Source: Gonium pectorale (Eukaryota; Chlorophyta; Chlorophyceae; Chlamydomonadales; Volvocaceae). From it: a stretch of DNA of 64,000 nucleotides. The stretch lies in contig LSYV01000013.1 of NCBI GenBank assembly GCA_001584585.1, forward strand, positions 1,630,694 through 1,694,693, written 5' to 3'. Below, piece by piece: positions 24,201 to 33,900 of the stretch (the stretch's first letter is position 1; each line of letters starts with the position of its first letter). The notes beneath the pieces were generated by a model, which saw nothing but the letters and a program-made list of their open reading frames with translations, was not told where the DNA came from and searched no databases. A program made the position numbers and the translations under genes.

Positions 24201-27200
24201 GTTGGTATTACAAGGTACCCAGGCTTTCCTTGGCAAGTGAAATGGCACTGGCTGGGATCACGTCTTGGGAGGCAGCCAACTCAACACAAGCGGAACGTTG
24301 AGGATCACTGCAAGGCAGCGCCTGGAGACCATCCGCACGCTCGCAACCCACCTGCGGGTCCTGGTCCAGCGGCATGCATCCACGGCAGACTCCGATGAAT
24401 ATTGAGTCCGGCTCCGACAGGTTGTTCACCTTAATCAGCCAGAGGTGCACGCCGGAGATGAAGCCTGGTAGAAGGGAGGGCAAACAGCAGTGAGGATAAG
24501 GATGCATGCGACCATTTCCCGGATGCCTAGCATTCGCTGCCGAACTTGGCGATGGGGCCTGGACCGGCACTAATTGCAGGCCCGTATCCTTCGATGCCAT
24601 TACGACCTTCATCAACGCCGCTTCCTCACTGCCTGCTAGACTTCAAAAACACGTCATCCTTCCTCAGTCCCTCCGCGACCACTCACCCTTGTTGGCTAAG
24701 ACGGTTGAGTAATCGCCGTACACCTCCGACACCTTCGACACGCTGTGCCCGTTGAGGCGCAGGTCGCCTGAGCAGTTCTCGCTGTTCCAGCGCAGGTCCA
24801 GCTGGCGCAGCTTGGTCAAGTTTACCAGACCCGCCTGGCAGTGCAACCCCGGTGCCTGCACGAACGCAATCGCAGGCGAGACCGGTCCGCTGACGCCCGT
24901 GAAGGCGGACACGATGAGATGCCCGTTTCGGAAGAAGCGCACGTATCCGGCGTTTAGATCCAGGTCCACGGTAATGAAGCAATGCGCCGAGCTGGACTCG
25001 GCCAGATGCACCAAGCCGTCGCGTGGCGGCGGCGGCACGTTGAGCGGCGAGGGATTGGCGTTGTTGGCCGCGTTTGTGCCTGAAAAGAGAGTGCGAGGAG
25101 CATGGGCGAGGACCAAGCAGGTCATTCCCTGGGAGAGCGTGCCTTCGTGACAAGCGGTGATTGCGAAGTGCTTCGCAGTCGTATCTTTCCTGGCGATCCA
25201 CCCACCCACCCGCTCCACACGCCCAGCACCCTGCCTGACCAGCCTGACTACGCTGCCCGCCCGCGTCCTGTCCACCCAGACCTGCAAACCGAGTCCGAGC
25301 ACACCTGGCAACCGCATCCACGCTCCCCATTTGCCCTGTGGGCGCGGCACAGAGGGCGCCGCATCCACGCCCGCCGAGGCAGACGACGGCCTCGCACTGC
25401 TAGCTCCAGACGCCGCCACCGCACTGCTGCCGGTACGAGCGGCCGCGGCGCTACCAGCCTGCGCGCCGGCAGGCCAGGCGGGTGCCGCAGACATCGAGGT
25501 GCTCGCCCCCACGCTGCTGCTAGTGCTCGCGCCCGAACCCGCGGCCGCTGACGTCGACGGGCCAGCGGCAGGCCCACTGGAAGTCAGGGCACGCAGCGGC
25601 CCTGCGAAGTTCGCAAGGATACTGCTGCCACTGGCACTAGGGGTCTCAAGCGACGAGGTCATGATGCCGACATAGATATGGGTGGGATGCGGCCCGTAAT
25701 TGTCCAGCTGCACCGTCCAGCGGTGGCGGCCGGAAGTAAAGACAGTGGAGCCATGGAACTCCACTGCCGAGCCGCTGCCCTGTGCGTTTAAGTTAACGGG
25801 AGTGGTGGCGGACGTGTGGTACTTGACACAAGTGTCGAGCTCACACAGCTGCGTCTCCGGCACGCCGTTGGGTGTTGGGCTGTACCACGTATAGAGCGGG
25901 CTGGGCGTGGTAGCCTCGTGCAGAGAGACTGACATGCCAGGCAGCACCGTCACGAAGGGGTACATCTGCAGGGAGGATATGATGCTGCAGGGCAGGGAGG
26001 ACTGCAGCAGTACCGCGTCGTTCAGTTTCAGCGTCGCCATGATAACGGGCTGCTTATCCTCACGAGGCGCCAGCTCCAGGCTGAGCACGTCGCCCGACTC
26101 GACCGTGCGGTGCGTGCTGGTCGAGCTGATCATGTAAAGCGGCTTGCGGGAGACGCTGTCCACTGGTACGCCAGCTACGCTGGATGGCTTGATGCCAGAT
26201 CCCGGCGCTCCGGCAGCAGCTGCCGCCGCAGCGCCAGTGCTAGAGGTCGTGGCGGGCGAGCGGGGCAGCTTGGACTTGGACTCCGGGGAGCGGTTGCTGG
26301 CAGTGCTGAGGGTCGAGGCACCGTTTGCAGAGCTGGGCGTGGACGGAGCGGCGCCGGTTTCAGACGCGCTGGTCGTGATGGAGACGGTGGGCTGGGGCGG
26401 CGTTCCCTGCGCTGGCGTGCCCGGTGGCCCTGATGGCGCGGAGAGTACAGCGCCACCCATGGGGGCTTGGGGCGCGACTGCCCCCGCCGCCCCGGCCTCC
26501 GAGGCTGCAGGGGGGGCGGCGGCAGAAAAGGAGCCCGCCTGCTGCGGGGCCTGTTGCGCGGGCGCCTGCAGGGCTGGGCAGGCGCGTGTGGACGCCAACC
26601 CCCACGTAATGTTCTCGACCGGACCGTAGTGCAAATCATCCACGCGGAACTTCACGGTAATCCCGCCACAGTATGCAACATACTTCATGACCTCCAGCTC
26701 CAGCACCGCATAGGTGTCGCGCGTAGTGCCCGTGCGCTGAGGCTGGTGCACCTTTTGGCATTCCAGCTGCAGCGCCTGTGAGGAGAGAGCGCGTGACCAC
26801 CCCGGAATGAGCGCTGTCGACTTGTGGGACCCCCGTGACTGAGTGGGCTGAGCAGGCTGAGCCGCTTGCTGGGTACTTGCAGTCCCATTCTGGGCTGCTG
26901 TTGGTGCTGCGGGTGCAGCTGGAGCAGAGGCTGCTGCTGCTGCCGGGACGTGCGGAGCACTAAGCGTCGCAGCAGCTGCCGAAGAAGCCGGAACAGCCTG
27001 CATACAGTGCGAACAGTATAAGCACCATGTTAAGTCGTTCCTGTTTGATTGCAGCCCGGCTTGCCTCAAGAGAAAGCGTAGCTGGCCGGGTCGACGATGT
27101 TGGGTTGGCCGGACCCACAGTTGCAGCTGCCGGCGGGGGCACGGGCCTGTCAGCTGCTGGCATGCTCTGTGTGCTGCCTGTTAGGGGAACGTTGGGGCCG

Positions 27201-27328
27201 GGTGTCCCGGTCAGCTGCATTGACCCTTTTTCTCCAACAAGCGAACTGCGAGCCTCCCGGTGCCCACCTAGGTCTGTAAAGCCCGCCTCCTCGTATTGCC
27301 GGCGAGGCGACGAAGGGCCCTGTCCCAT
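15209..27328 (-). CDS. Giant SPRY-repeat / isoaspartate methyltransferase-like / pseudokinase / HECT E3 ubiquitin ligase
   Basis: 21 exons close in phase (2,889 residues): 27328-27119, 26997-25305, 25079-24687, 24464-24352, 24183-24058, 23827-23157, 22886-22670, 22546-22363, 22155-21888, 21735-21447, 21265-21161, 21018-20852, 20693-20482, 20321-20177, 20103-19872, 19713-19530, 19405-18864, 18631-16979, 16800-16081, 15952-15738 and 15539-15209. Domains: SPRY-like repeats at about 130-1423 (five clear, one weak at the start). A protein-isoaspartate methyltransferase-like domain follows at about 1424-1700 (IGKSEHTNEELINILKAKG; SAM motif FLDVGCGTGYVTA; HGIE; LKPGGRM). A kinase fold lies at about 1918-2440, with HRD and DFG lost. 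The HECT domain is at about 2469-2889, with catalytic Cys 2856 in AAHTCFRQLDLPRY (codon 15313-15311) and a low-complexity insertion of about 65 residues in its N-lobe. It is predicted to ubiquitinate proteins, perhaps damaged ones; the substrates are unknown. The ATG at 27328 is chosen as the first in frame. Confidence 0.9.
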
Positions 27329-27896
27329 ATTTTGGGGAACCAGGTCGTTGCGCCCCTAACTTGGGCTCCTGTTGCCCCAGAACTAAACGATGTTCCGTAG
27401 TGCAAATCCCATATAGTAACTATAACCCAGTACTGAGCTGCCTGTGTCCCAGCCTGCTAAACAAAGCCCAAACTGCTTCGGCGCGAACTCCCGTTCATTC
27501 TGACCAAGCACTGCGATACAAGCTAGGATGATATGTACAGCAGTCTGAGAGCCTCAGGCCCCAACCATGGCCGGCAAATGTCGTATTTTGTCCCGCGGCA
27601 CACCGTACATGTACACACCACTTTTGGGTGGGTGGTATGTTTATACTTCATAGCCTCTTGTGAACCTCAAATGTGGTATCGTGTATTGACGCGACCCTCG
27701 AGTATCTTATATTCCGAAGTCATGTGTCAGCCGGCTCTCGGAGTCCCCCCGCGGCACTGTCAGCCCCAGTGTGTCGAGGGGCTCAGAGTGGACTCATCGG
27801 CGACTGGCTAAGCAACGTGAGCGGTGCCCGCGACTTCGCCATTGGGCGCCATGCGCGATGATTTCGCTCTCTACTCTCTACAATGACCCCTGAGTC
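27329..27896. other. Divergent promoter region
   Basis: This 570-base stretch separates the starts of the minus-strand HECT gene and the plus-strand small secreted protein. It must hold both promoters. No clear TATA box stands out. Two chained uORFs occupy 27851-27900 and are listed separately. Confidence 0.5.
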
Positions 27897-27900
27897 ATGA
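27851..27900 (+). promoter_or_regulatory. Two uORFs chained by ATGA overlaps in front of the small secreted protein
   Basis: uORF1 (27851-27886) encodes 11 residues. Its stop TGA overlaps the ATG of uORF2 (27883-27900, 5 residues), whose stop TGA in turn overlaps the main ATG at 27897. Each junction reads ATGA. If the transcript starts upstream of 27851, reinitiation or leaky scanning would be needed to translate the main frame. Confidence 0.45.
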
Positions 27901-28282
27901 TCCGGGTAGTGGTGCTCCTCCTCGTCGGCGCTTCATTGTCAGTCGACGCAGCGCCTCTTCTGCAGCGCGCCCCGGGGCCCGTGCAGCTCGCCGGCGGTCC
28001 CGTGACACAGCTCATCCCTAAAAAAGAGCTTGTGGCTGCAGCCATTGGGTTGGCCACCGCGACGGCTTCGACCGCAATCCATAATGTCCTTGGGTCGCCT
28101 TTAATCCGCCGCGGGTTGCGGGTGCTGCCTGCGTTCGTGGCACCATACGCATGTAAGTCCTGGTACCTTGCAAGGTCGTGTCCTTTACCCCTGCGAAATG
28201 TAACGAACACTTGTCTTCTGTGCCAGCTTATGGAACCGCTCCGTACACTGCCGTATATAATTCGTTCGGGCCTGTGCCCTAA
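27897..28282 (+). CDS. Small secreted protein, 103 residues, unknown function
   Basis: Two exons join in phase: 27897-28152 (donor GCAT|GTAAGT) and 28227-28282 (acceptor GTGCCAG|), stop TAA. Residues 1-18 form a clean signal peptide (MIRVVVLLLVGASLSVDA) with likely cleavage before AP. The mature protein is about 85 residues, has no Cys, and contains an Ala/Thr-rich helix (ELVAAAIGLATATASTAIHN). It ends in a Tyr/Pro-rich tail, SYGTAPYTAVYNSFGPVP. No family is recognised. A TGTAA at 28339 would give a very short 3' UTR. The short size and low complexity leave some doubt, but signal peptide, splice sites and stop agree. Confidence 0.6.
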
Positions 28283-28338
28283 CCTTACCCGCTGCAGGGC
28301 TCGTTTGCGTGCGACATCCCGCCGTCCTGCAAAAGTCT

Positions 28339-28343
28339 TGTAA
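28339..28343 (+). terminator. Candidate polyadenylation signal TGTAA of the small secreted protein gene
   Basis: TGTAA lies 56 bases after the stop. A short motif, so only suggestive. Confidence 0.3.
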
Positions 28344-28741
28344 CCCAATCTGCACTGAACGGTATGCCGCATGCGCGTGTTGCATGCGGTGGAGATTGAT
28401 GTTGTACATGGATCTCACAGTGTCCAGACCTCCGTTCAGTAGGCGGGTAGTGACAAACAGTAATGAACTCCCTGTCAAGCACCGGCCCTCGTTGAACCGT
28501 GTCGTGTGTGTCACCTGTGTCGCTGTGTGTCTGCGTTGGCCCCCTGCTCCTAATCCACGCACACATAAGCCAGGTCACGGACTTGACAACGGCGTGTCCC
28601 TTAGTGGGTTTGGAAAGCTATGTGTGTACGGAGGTCTGAGCTGGCCATGTGTACTGGGTGGGGACCTGATTGCATGTGCGGACGGACCGGAGCGTCAGCG
28701 GTGCCAAGGTCGTTAAAGGGAGGAACCCCACCCGTCCACAT

Positions 28742-29281
28742 GCGACCGTCAAGTAGCGGTGCCAAACATCCACGTCCAGCTTCTTCCTTCTCCCCAACAA
28801 TGTTCTTGCATCGCGTGGTACCGTGTAAGCGCTTTGCATTGCAGCACGCTGTTCCTGCTGCGCATGTCAGCATGGGACAACGTGGGCAAGTGTGTCGTAC
28901 TTGCAGTCTGGCGTGTATGTGTACGACACATCGCGCTTGAGTCCCTGTTGTGCGAGGTTCCTGTCTTGCCTTTCCATCCGTGCTGCCCGTGCTGCCCGTA
29001 CCATGCGGTCAGGCTGTCTCGGCTGCCGTGTGCTTGCGCTGGTGTATGCGATGAGGCCCAAACGGGTCACACGACGGGATATGCATTGGCATGGTTGGGA
29101 AGGGCTGGAGCCGCTCGGGCGGGCTCCCATCCCAACCGACAGGGTCTTTGCCTGCACGCTGCTGCCCACTGCAAGTAGGCTCTGAAGCTGCGCGCGTAAG
29201 ACGCTTGCACCACTACGGTCCCCTGCGTTGAACCTCCGGATCAGCTCCACAACACCCCCCACAGGCGACCGTCAAGTAGCG
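28742..29281 (+). repeat. 17-base direct repeat, two dispersed copies
   Basis: GCGACCGTCAAGTAGCG occurs at 28742-28758 and 29265-29281, with weaker similarity continuing downstream (AACATCC(A/G)CGT). Both copies can be read in frame as R-P-S-S-S, at the start of the two exon-like pieces. Confidence 0.6.
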
Positions 29282-30932
29282 TCTTCCGAACATCCGCGTG
29301 GTTCTCGCGTATCCTGCGCGCTGCGCGCCACCGTTCCTTCTCATTGCCGTCTCTTGCTTTCTCAGTTCCTTCTCATTTCGGGGCGGAACAGCCTCGCGGC
29401 GGGGTCAGCGTAAGTATGACGTTTTCCTTCGGCGGGACGACCGTCACATGTCTTGCTCTGTACCGCCCGCCCTATTGGAAACTCTCGCCTTCGGGCGTGT
29501 ATGGCCGGCGGGCTCCCTCTTTCTGGGCAGGTTTCTATTTTTTCCTTCGTGCTCACTACAATTTCTGCTTCTTTCTTGTTCATACCGTGCCTTCAACTTA
29601 TGTTCAGGGCTCCCGCCTTCATGGTCACACCTCACTCCTTTGTCGAAGCCTCCATGCCTGCCTTCTCGGCTCATCGCGAAGACACACTGGCCCTTGCAAT
29701 ACAGCTATTCTTGCGGTCCACAATGCGCATCTCGGTTTACAGTGAGTCGGCCCCATTCTGTATCATGTTCTTAAGACGAAGAGTGAGCGTATACAATGCA
29801 TAAGGTGCCCAGGAGGGGCACGCCAACAGCCGGCACTGCACGGCGGTGGGCTGCCCTTGTGTGCCGCTCCTCGCAGGTGCCGCCTCCACAACCGCTTACA
29901 GCCCATCTCCCTCTGGGCCCGTGTGCAATGGCCTCTGGTGGCTCGGGTATGGGATTCCCAAGATGCGACTTATTGGAGCTTGCGCGTTCTACGACCTACA
30001 AGCTCGATATCCTTCTCAGTGTGGGTAGTGTGAGATGTAGAAGTCCCAACAGGACTGGTTCCCAAAGCACACCTGCCTGGCCGCTGAACGTGACTATCAA
30101 CCCAAGCAGCAACGCCTCGATGCGCAGCCACACATGCAGGGATGCACCCACGCTAGGCAGAGGGCACTGCCGGCTGCCCGCATGAGGCATGACCCCTTGC
30201 GGGATGCCGTTACCCTGGGCACCCGTGCGCCTCCATGGACCCCTAGCATTTGTTCAGCGCCTTCCGCAAACCACGTTCCCTTCTTCCTGCACCCAGGGAT
30301 GCACTTAAGCCGCACTGCGCCGCAGTGCCATGACCCAGCGTTTGGCACCAGCGGGTCGGAGGACCACAGCCACCACATAGTGCACCGACACGAATGGGTC
30401 TGAACAAACCCGGATGTACTCCTAGGTTGAGTGAAAAAAATCATGCGTAATGCAGCCAAGCATGCACCCCGCGCATGTCTCTGACTCCCAATTACGTAAG
30501 CGCCTGCACACTGTGTATTATGAAGATGCATATGTAGCATATGTAACCTCCAGACAAGCCGCAGACTGGGCCATCGCGTCGTTGCCAAGCCCAGAGGCGC
30601 CTCCGAGTCCATAGCCGCAATCGGCCTAGGAACACGCGTTGTCAGCATCCAGCGACTGCGATGTTTTGAACATTAGCGACCGCCCTGCTTTGAGCAAAGC
30701 CACGCCGCCAACTAGTTTCATGGACACTCCGGTGATGCCAGGGTTGCGCCATCGCGCATACATCATCGCTGGCCAGTCCGTACCCGAACACGATATCTGC
30801 CGCCCGCCACCAGTATCGGCTACCATTACGGCCCACGCCTGCCGCTGCAAAACAGCGTACTGCGCCCTGCAGTACCAACCCAAACAACGAACCTTGCCTA
30901 GATTGGCAAGGTGCCCAAGTGCTCACCAGGTA

Positions 30933-33900
30933 TCACAGGAAGTAGGTGAGCGTGTCTAGCTTGCGCTTGCCGCCCTCGCCATAGGACTCGTTCCACCGCC
31001 TTAGCTCCGCCGACAGCGAGCCACCACCCATGTCACCCGCGGCCACGCTGGGCCCCACCTGCTCCATCGCCGCCTTGAAGTCTGCTAATGTCAGAGAGCG
31101 GAGAGCCGGCGGCGGCGGCGGCGTAGCTGCTGACGCCGCCACGGCCGCCGCTGCACCGGCGGCTGCCGCGGCCGCGGTCGGCGCCGCCGCCGCCTCTGAT
31201 GCCAAAGCCGCCTTCTCGGCCGCGAGCAGCTCCCGGATGGGCCGGTAGGCGGCGGCAACGGAGAGGTTCTTCAGATCTGAGCCGCTGTAGCCCTCCGTCA
31301 GGGCCGCCAGTTCGTCCATCGGCAGGGAGGGATCCAGATGCTCGTCCCGCATGATAACCTGGCCATACGGCACGATGCAGAGTACGACGGGACGCGTGTT
31401 ACAAATACTAGAGCCAGCTACGCGTTGGTAGCCGTGTGCCGAGCACTTCAGTCTATGTTGCACTGGCACTACGGCTGCAGGCGGCACTCCGGCATTGCAA
31501 GACAGGACTGGACATAACGCCGGGGCGGACGGTGTGGCAGTCAACCCTAAACAGCCACATCGCGCATATCCTCGCCGCTCTCCGGCCACCTCTGCCCAAA
31601 CCCACCTTGAGTATCTTGGCGCGGTTGGCTGCATCCGGGAGGTCGACCATGATGCGCCGGGGCATGCGGCGAATGACTGCCTCGTCCAGGTCCATGGGCC
31701 TAGAACGGGAACAAACCGATGACAAGCGATGTTTATAGACTGCCAAAGAATAAGCAGAACAGGCGCTTATAGCGGGCCTGACAAGCCACTGGGGAGGGGA
31801 ACCGAAAGGAGAGCCGGTGGTCCTAACTCCTAAGGAAAATCGTTCAGGGTCGGACGGGCTGATGCGCAGGGCGAGAGCGTTTCAAGGGGACTGGCCAGCA
31901 GGAATGCGCCAGCAGAGCATGCGGGGCCGTTTGGGCCGCGGGTCCGTCAGACAGTTTTTAGCTCGGTTCCCACCTGTTGGTTGCAGCCAGCACCATGACT
32001 CGGTCCTTCTGCCGCGTCTTGAGGCCGTCCCAGTGCGCCATGAACTGCACGCAGGCACACATAAAAAACAAATATAAAGACACAGCAAAGTGCAGCTGTC
32101 CATGCCCGCTCGGAAAAACCTGTCAAATTCCCACCGAGCTGAGACGGCATCCGGAAGGCGGCGTTGGCGTGATGATGGCCAGCACCGGCCGCATGACGCA
32201 CGCTTGCAAGCAGGTCGCAGCGATGCGCAAGGCCCATTTCCGTCGCGCAGCACTAATGCGGCAGGCGGGCAGCACCCACAGACACATTGCGGCGCGGGAC
32301 GCCCGATGGGCCAGATGCACACCTCGTTCTTCATTTTGCGGCTCGCCTCGTGCTCGCTGCTGCCGCCCGAGCGCTTCCCAAGCAGGGAGTCCACCTGGCG
32401 AGGATCGGGTCGGAGGGGCAGGGTTGGACTCACGTGGAGTCGGGCCGGGGCCGGGGCCGGGGCGAGGCGGGCAAGGGGTCGCCAGCGACAGCAGGAAATT
32501 TTGCCGTACGTTACAGTGCATTCCCATGCTCATGCCTGGATCCGGCGGCGCCTCGCGCCTCTGTCGGGACGTTCCCTCCAGCAACGCTACCCCGCTCTCG
32601 TCCGGCCCCCCAGGCCACACCTCGTCAACGAAAATGACCGACGGCGCAATCTTGTGCGCCAGTGAGAACACCGCCCGGATGTACTTCTCGGCCTCGCCAA
32701 ACCTGCAATGAGTGCGTGGCGGCGAGCGGATCAGCGGGCGTCTTAGGGTGCCAAGAGAGGCGGGAAGAGGGAGCGAGGCGGAAGTGGCTGCATCGCTGAT
32801 GACGCTGTCATGCGCTTCTTTGGCAGCCAAGAGAGAACTAACCCACGAGCAAAGCAAACGCCAACTCTGGCTGCTCATCGTGCAAGTCCTTAGATGCGAC
32901 GGGAAACACCTACACGGTGGCTCAACTCCCTTGCAACAACGCAGCTGCCGCTTGCTTCATGCCACCACGCCAACGTTCGCACACGACCATCAAAGAGGTC
33001 AGGCGAGACGAGGTGCGATAGGCCAGCGCACCGCAAGCCGGCTTGAAGGACATGCGCGCCCCCCACTCACCATTTAGAGGTTACGCTGGACAGGCTGACG
33101 TACAGGAAATTGGCGCCGCACTCGGACGCCACGGCCTTGGCCAGCATAGTCTGCAAGCGGACAGCGTCGCGGTGGTGCGGATACAACACCGGGCTGTGGA
33201 TTTGACCATTTGATGACGTGGCTCGCCACGCTCGCCCAATCCCGCCCAGCGGTACGCTTGCTGGGTCCTCCCAGAGCAATCCCGGCGGCCCCCCTGCGCA
33301 CCTTGCCGGTGCCCGGCGGTCCAAAGAGCAGTACTCCCTTGGTTGGCTTGGTCAGCGTGCCCCGGGTGAAGAGCTGCGAAGCGGGAGAAACACACCAGGG
33401 CAGGCCGTGCCGGGGCTGGTGTGAGACCGGGCCGGCAGAGGCACATGGGGCGCTGGATAGCCAAGCGAACAGACGAGGGAGGACTCTCTTGCTCGGCCCC
33501 TCCACCTTCCACGCCCCACCTCTTGCCGCGGGCAACCGCCACCGCCACCGCCACCGCGGATCAACATAACCCCTTTAAGACCTTTCATGGTAGCGGCAGC
33601 ATGGCTTCCTCAATCCCCGCTCCGCAGCCGCTGCACTTATCCTGCTCCGCAGCGTCTTCATGGGCAGCTCCTCTCCGCCCCACATCTCCTCCTTCTTGTT
33701 CACCCCAAGCCCCCTTTCGGTCCCTCTTGCCGATTGGCCATTTCTAAATTGCTCACCTCGGGGCGCTGCAGAGGGAGCATCACCACCTCCCGCAGCGTCT
33801 CCTTGACGCCCTCCAGCGCCCCGATGGAGTCGAACGACACCCCCAGCTCCTCGGGGGGCACTACCTGCACACGTTGAAGGGGTTGTAGGCCACATGCGGC

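Larger units (their letters stand above)
28283..30932. other. Largely unresolved region; possible exons not assembled
   Basis: Several exon-like pieces occur on the + strand but do not join into one phase-consistent model. One is an ATG-initiated piece at 28740-28824 (MRPSSSGAKHPRPASSF..., donor CCGT|GTAAGC). Another is 29265-29409 (RPSSSVFRTSAWF..., donor CAGC|GTAAGT). A third is a terminal-type piece at about 29877-30028 ending in TAG. They could be one small gene, alternative exons or chance. From 30030 to 30932 I see nothing coding. Confidence 0.35.

Noticed and set aside
25080..25304. Continuous reading through this stretch of the SPRY exon
   Set aside because: It is open in frame but has a clear donor (CCAG|GTGTGC) and acceptor (TTTTCAG|), and its translation is unlike SPRY; removing it keeps phase.
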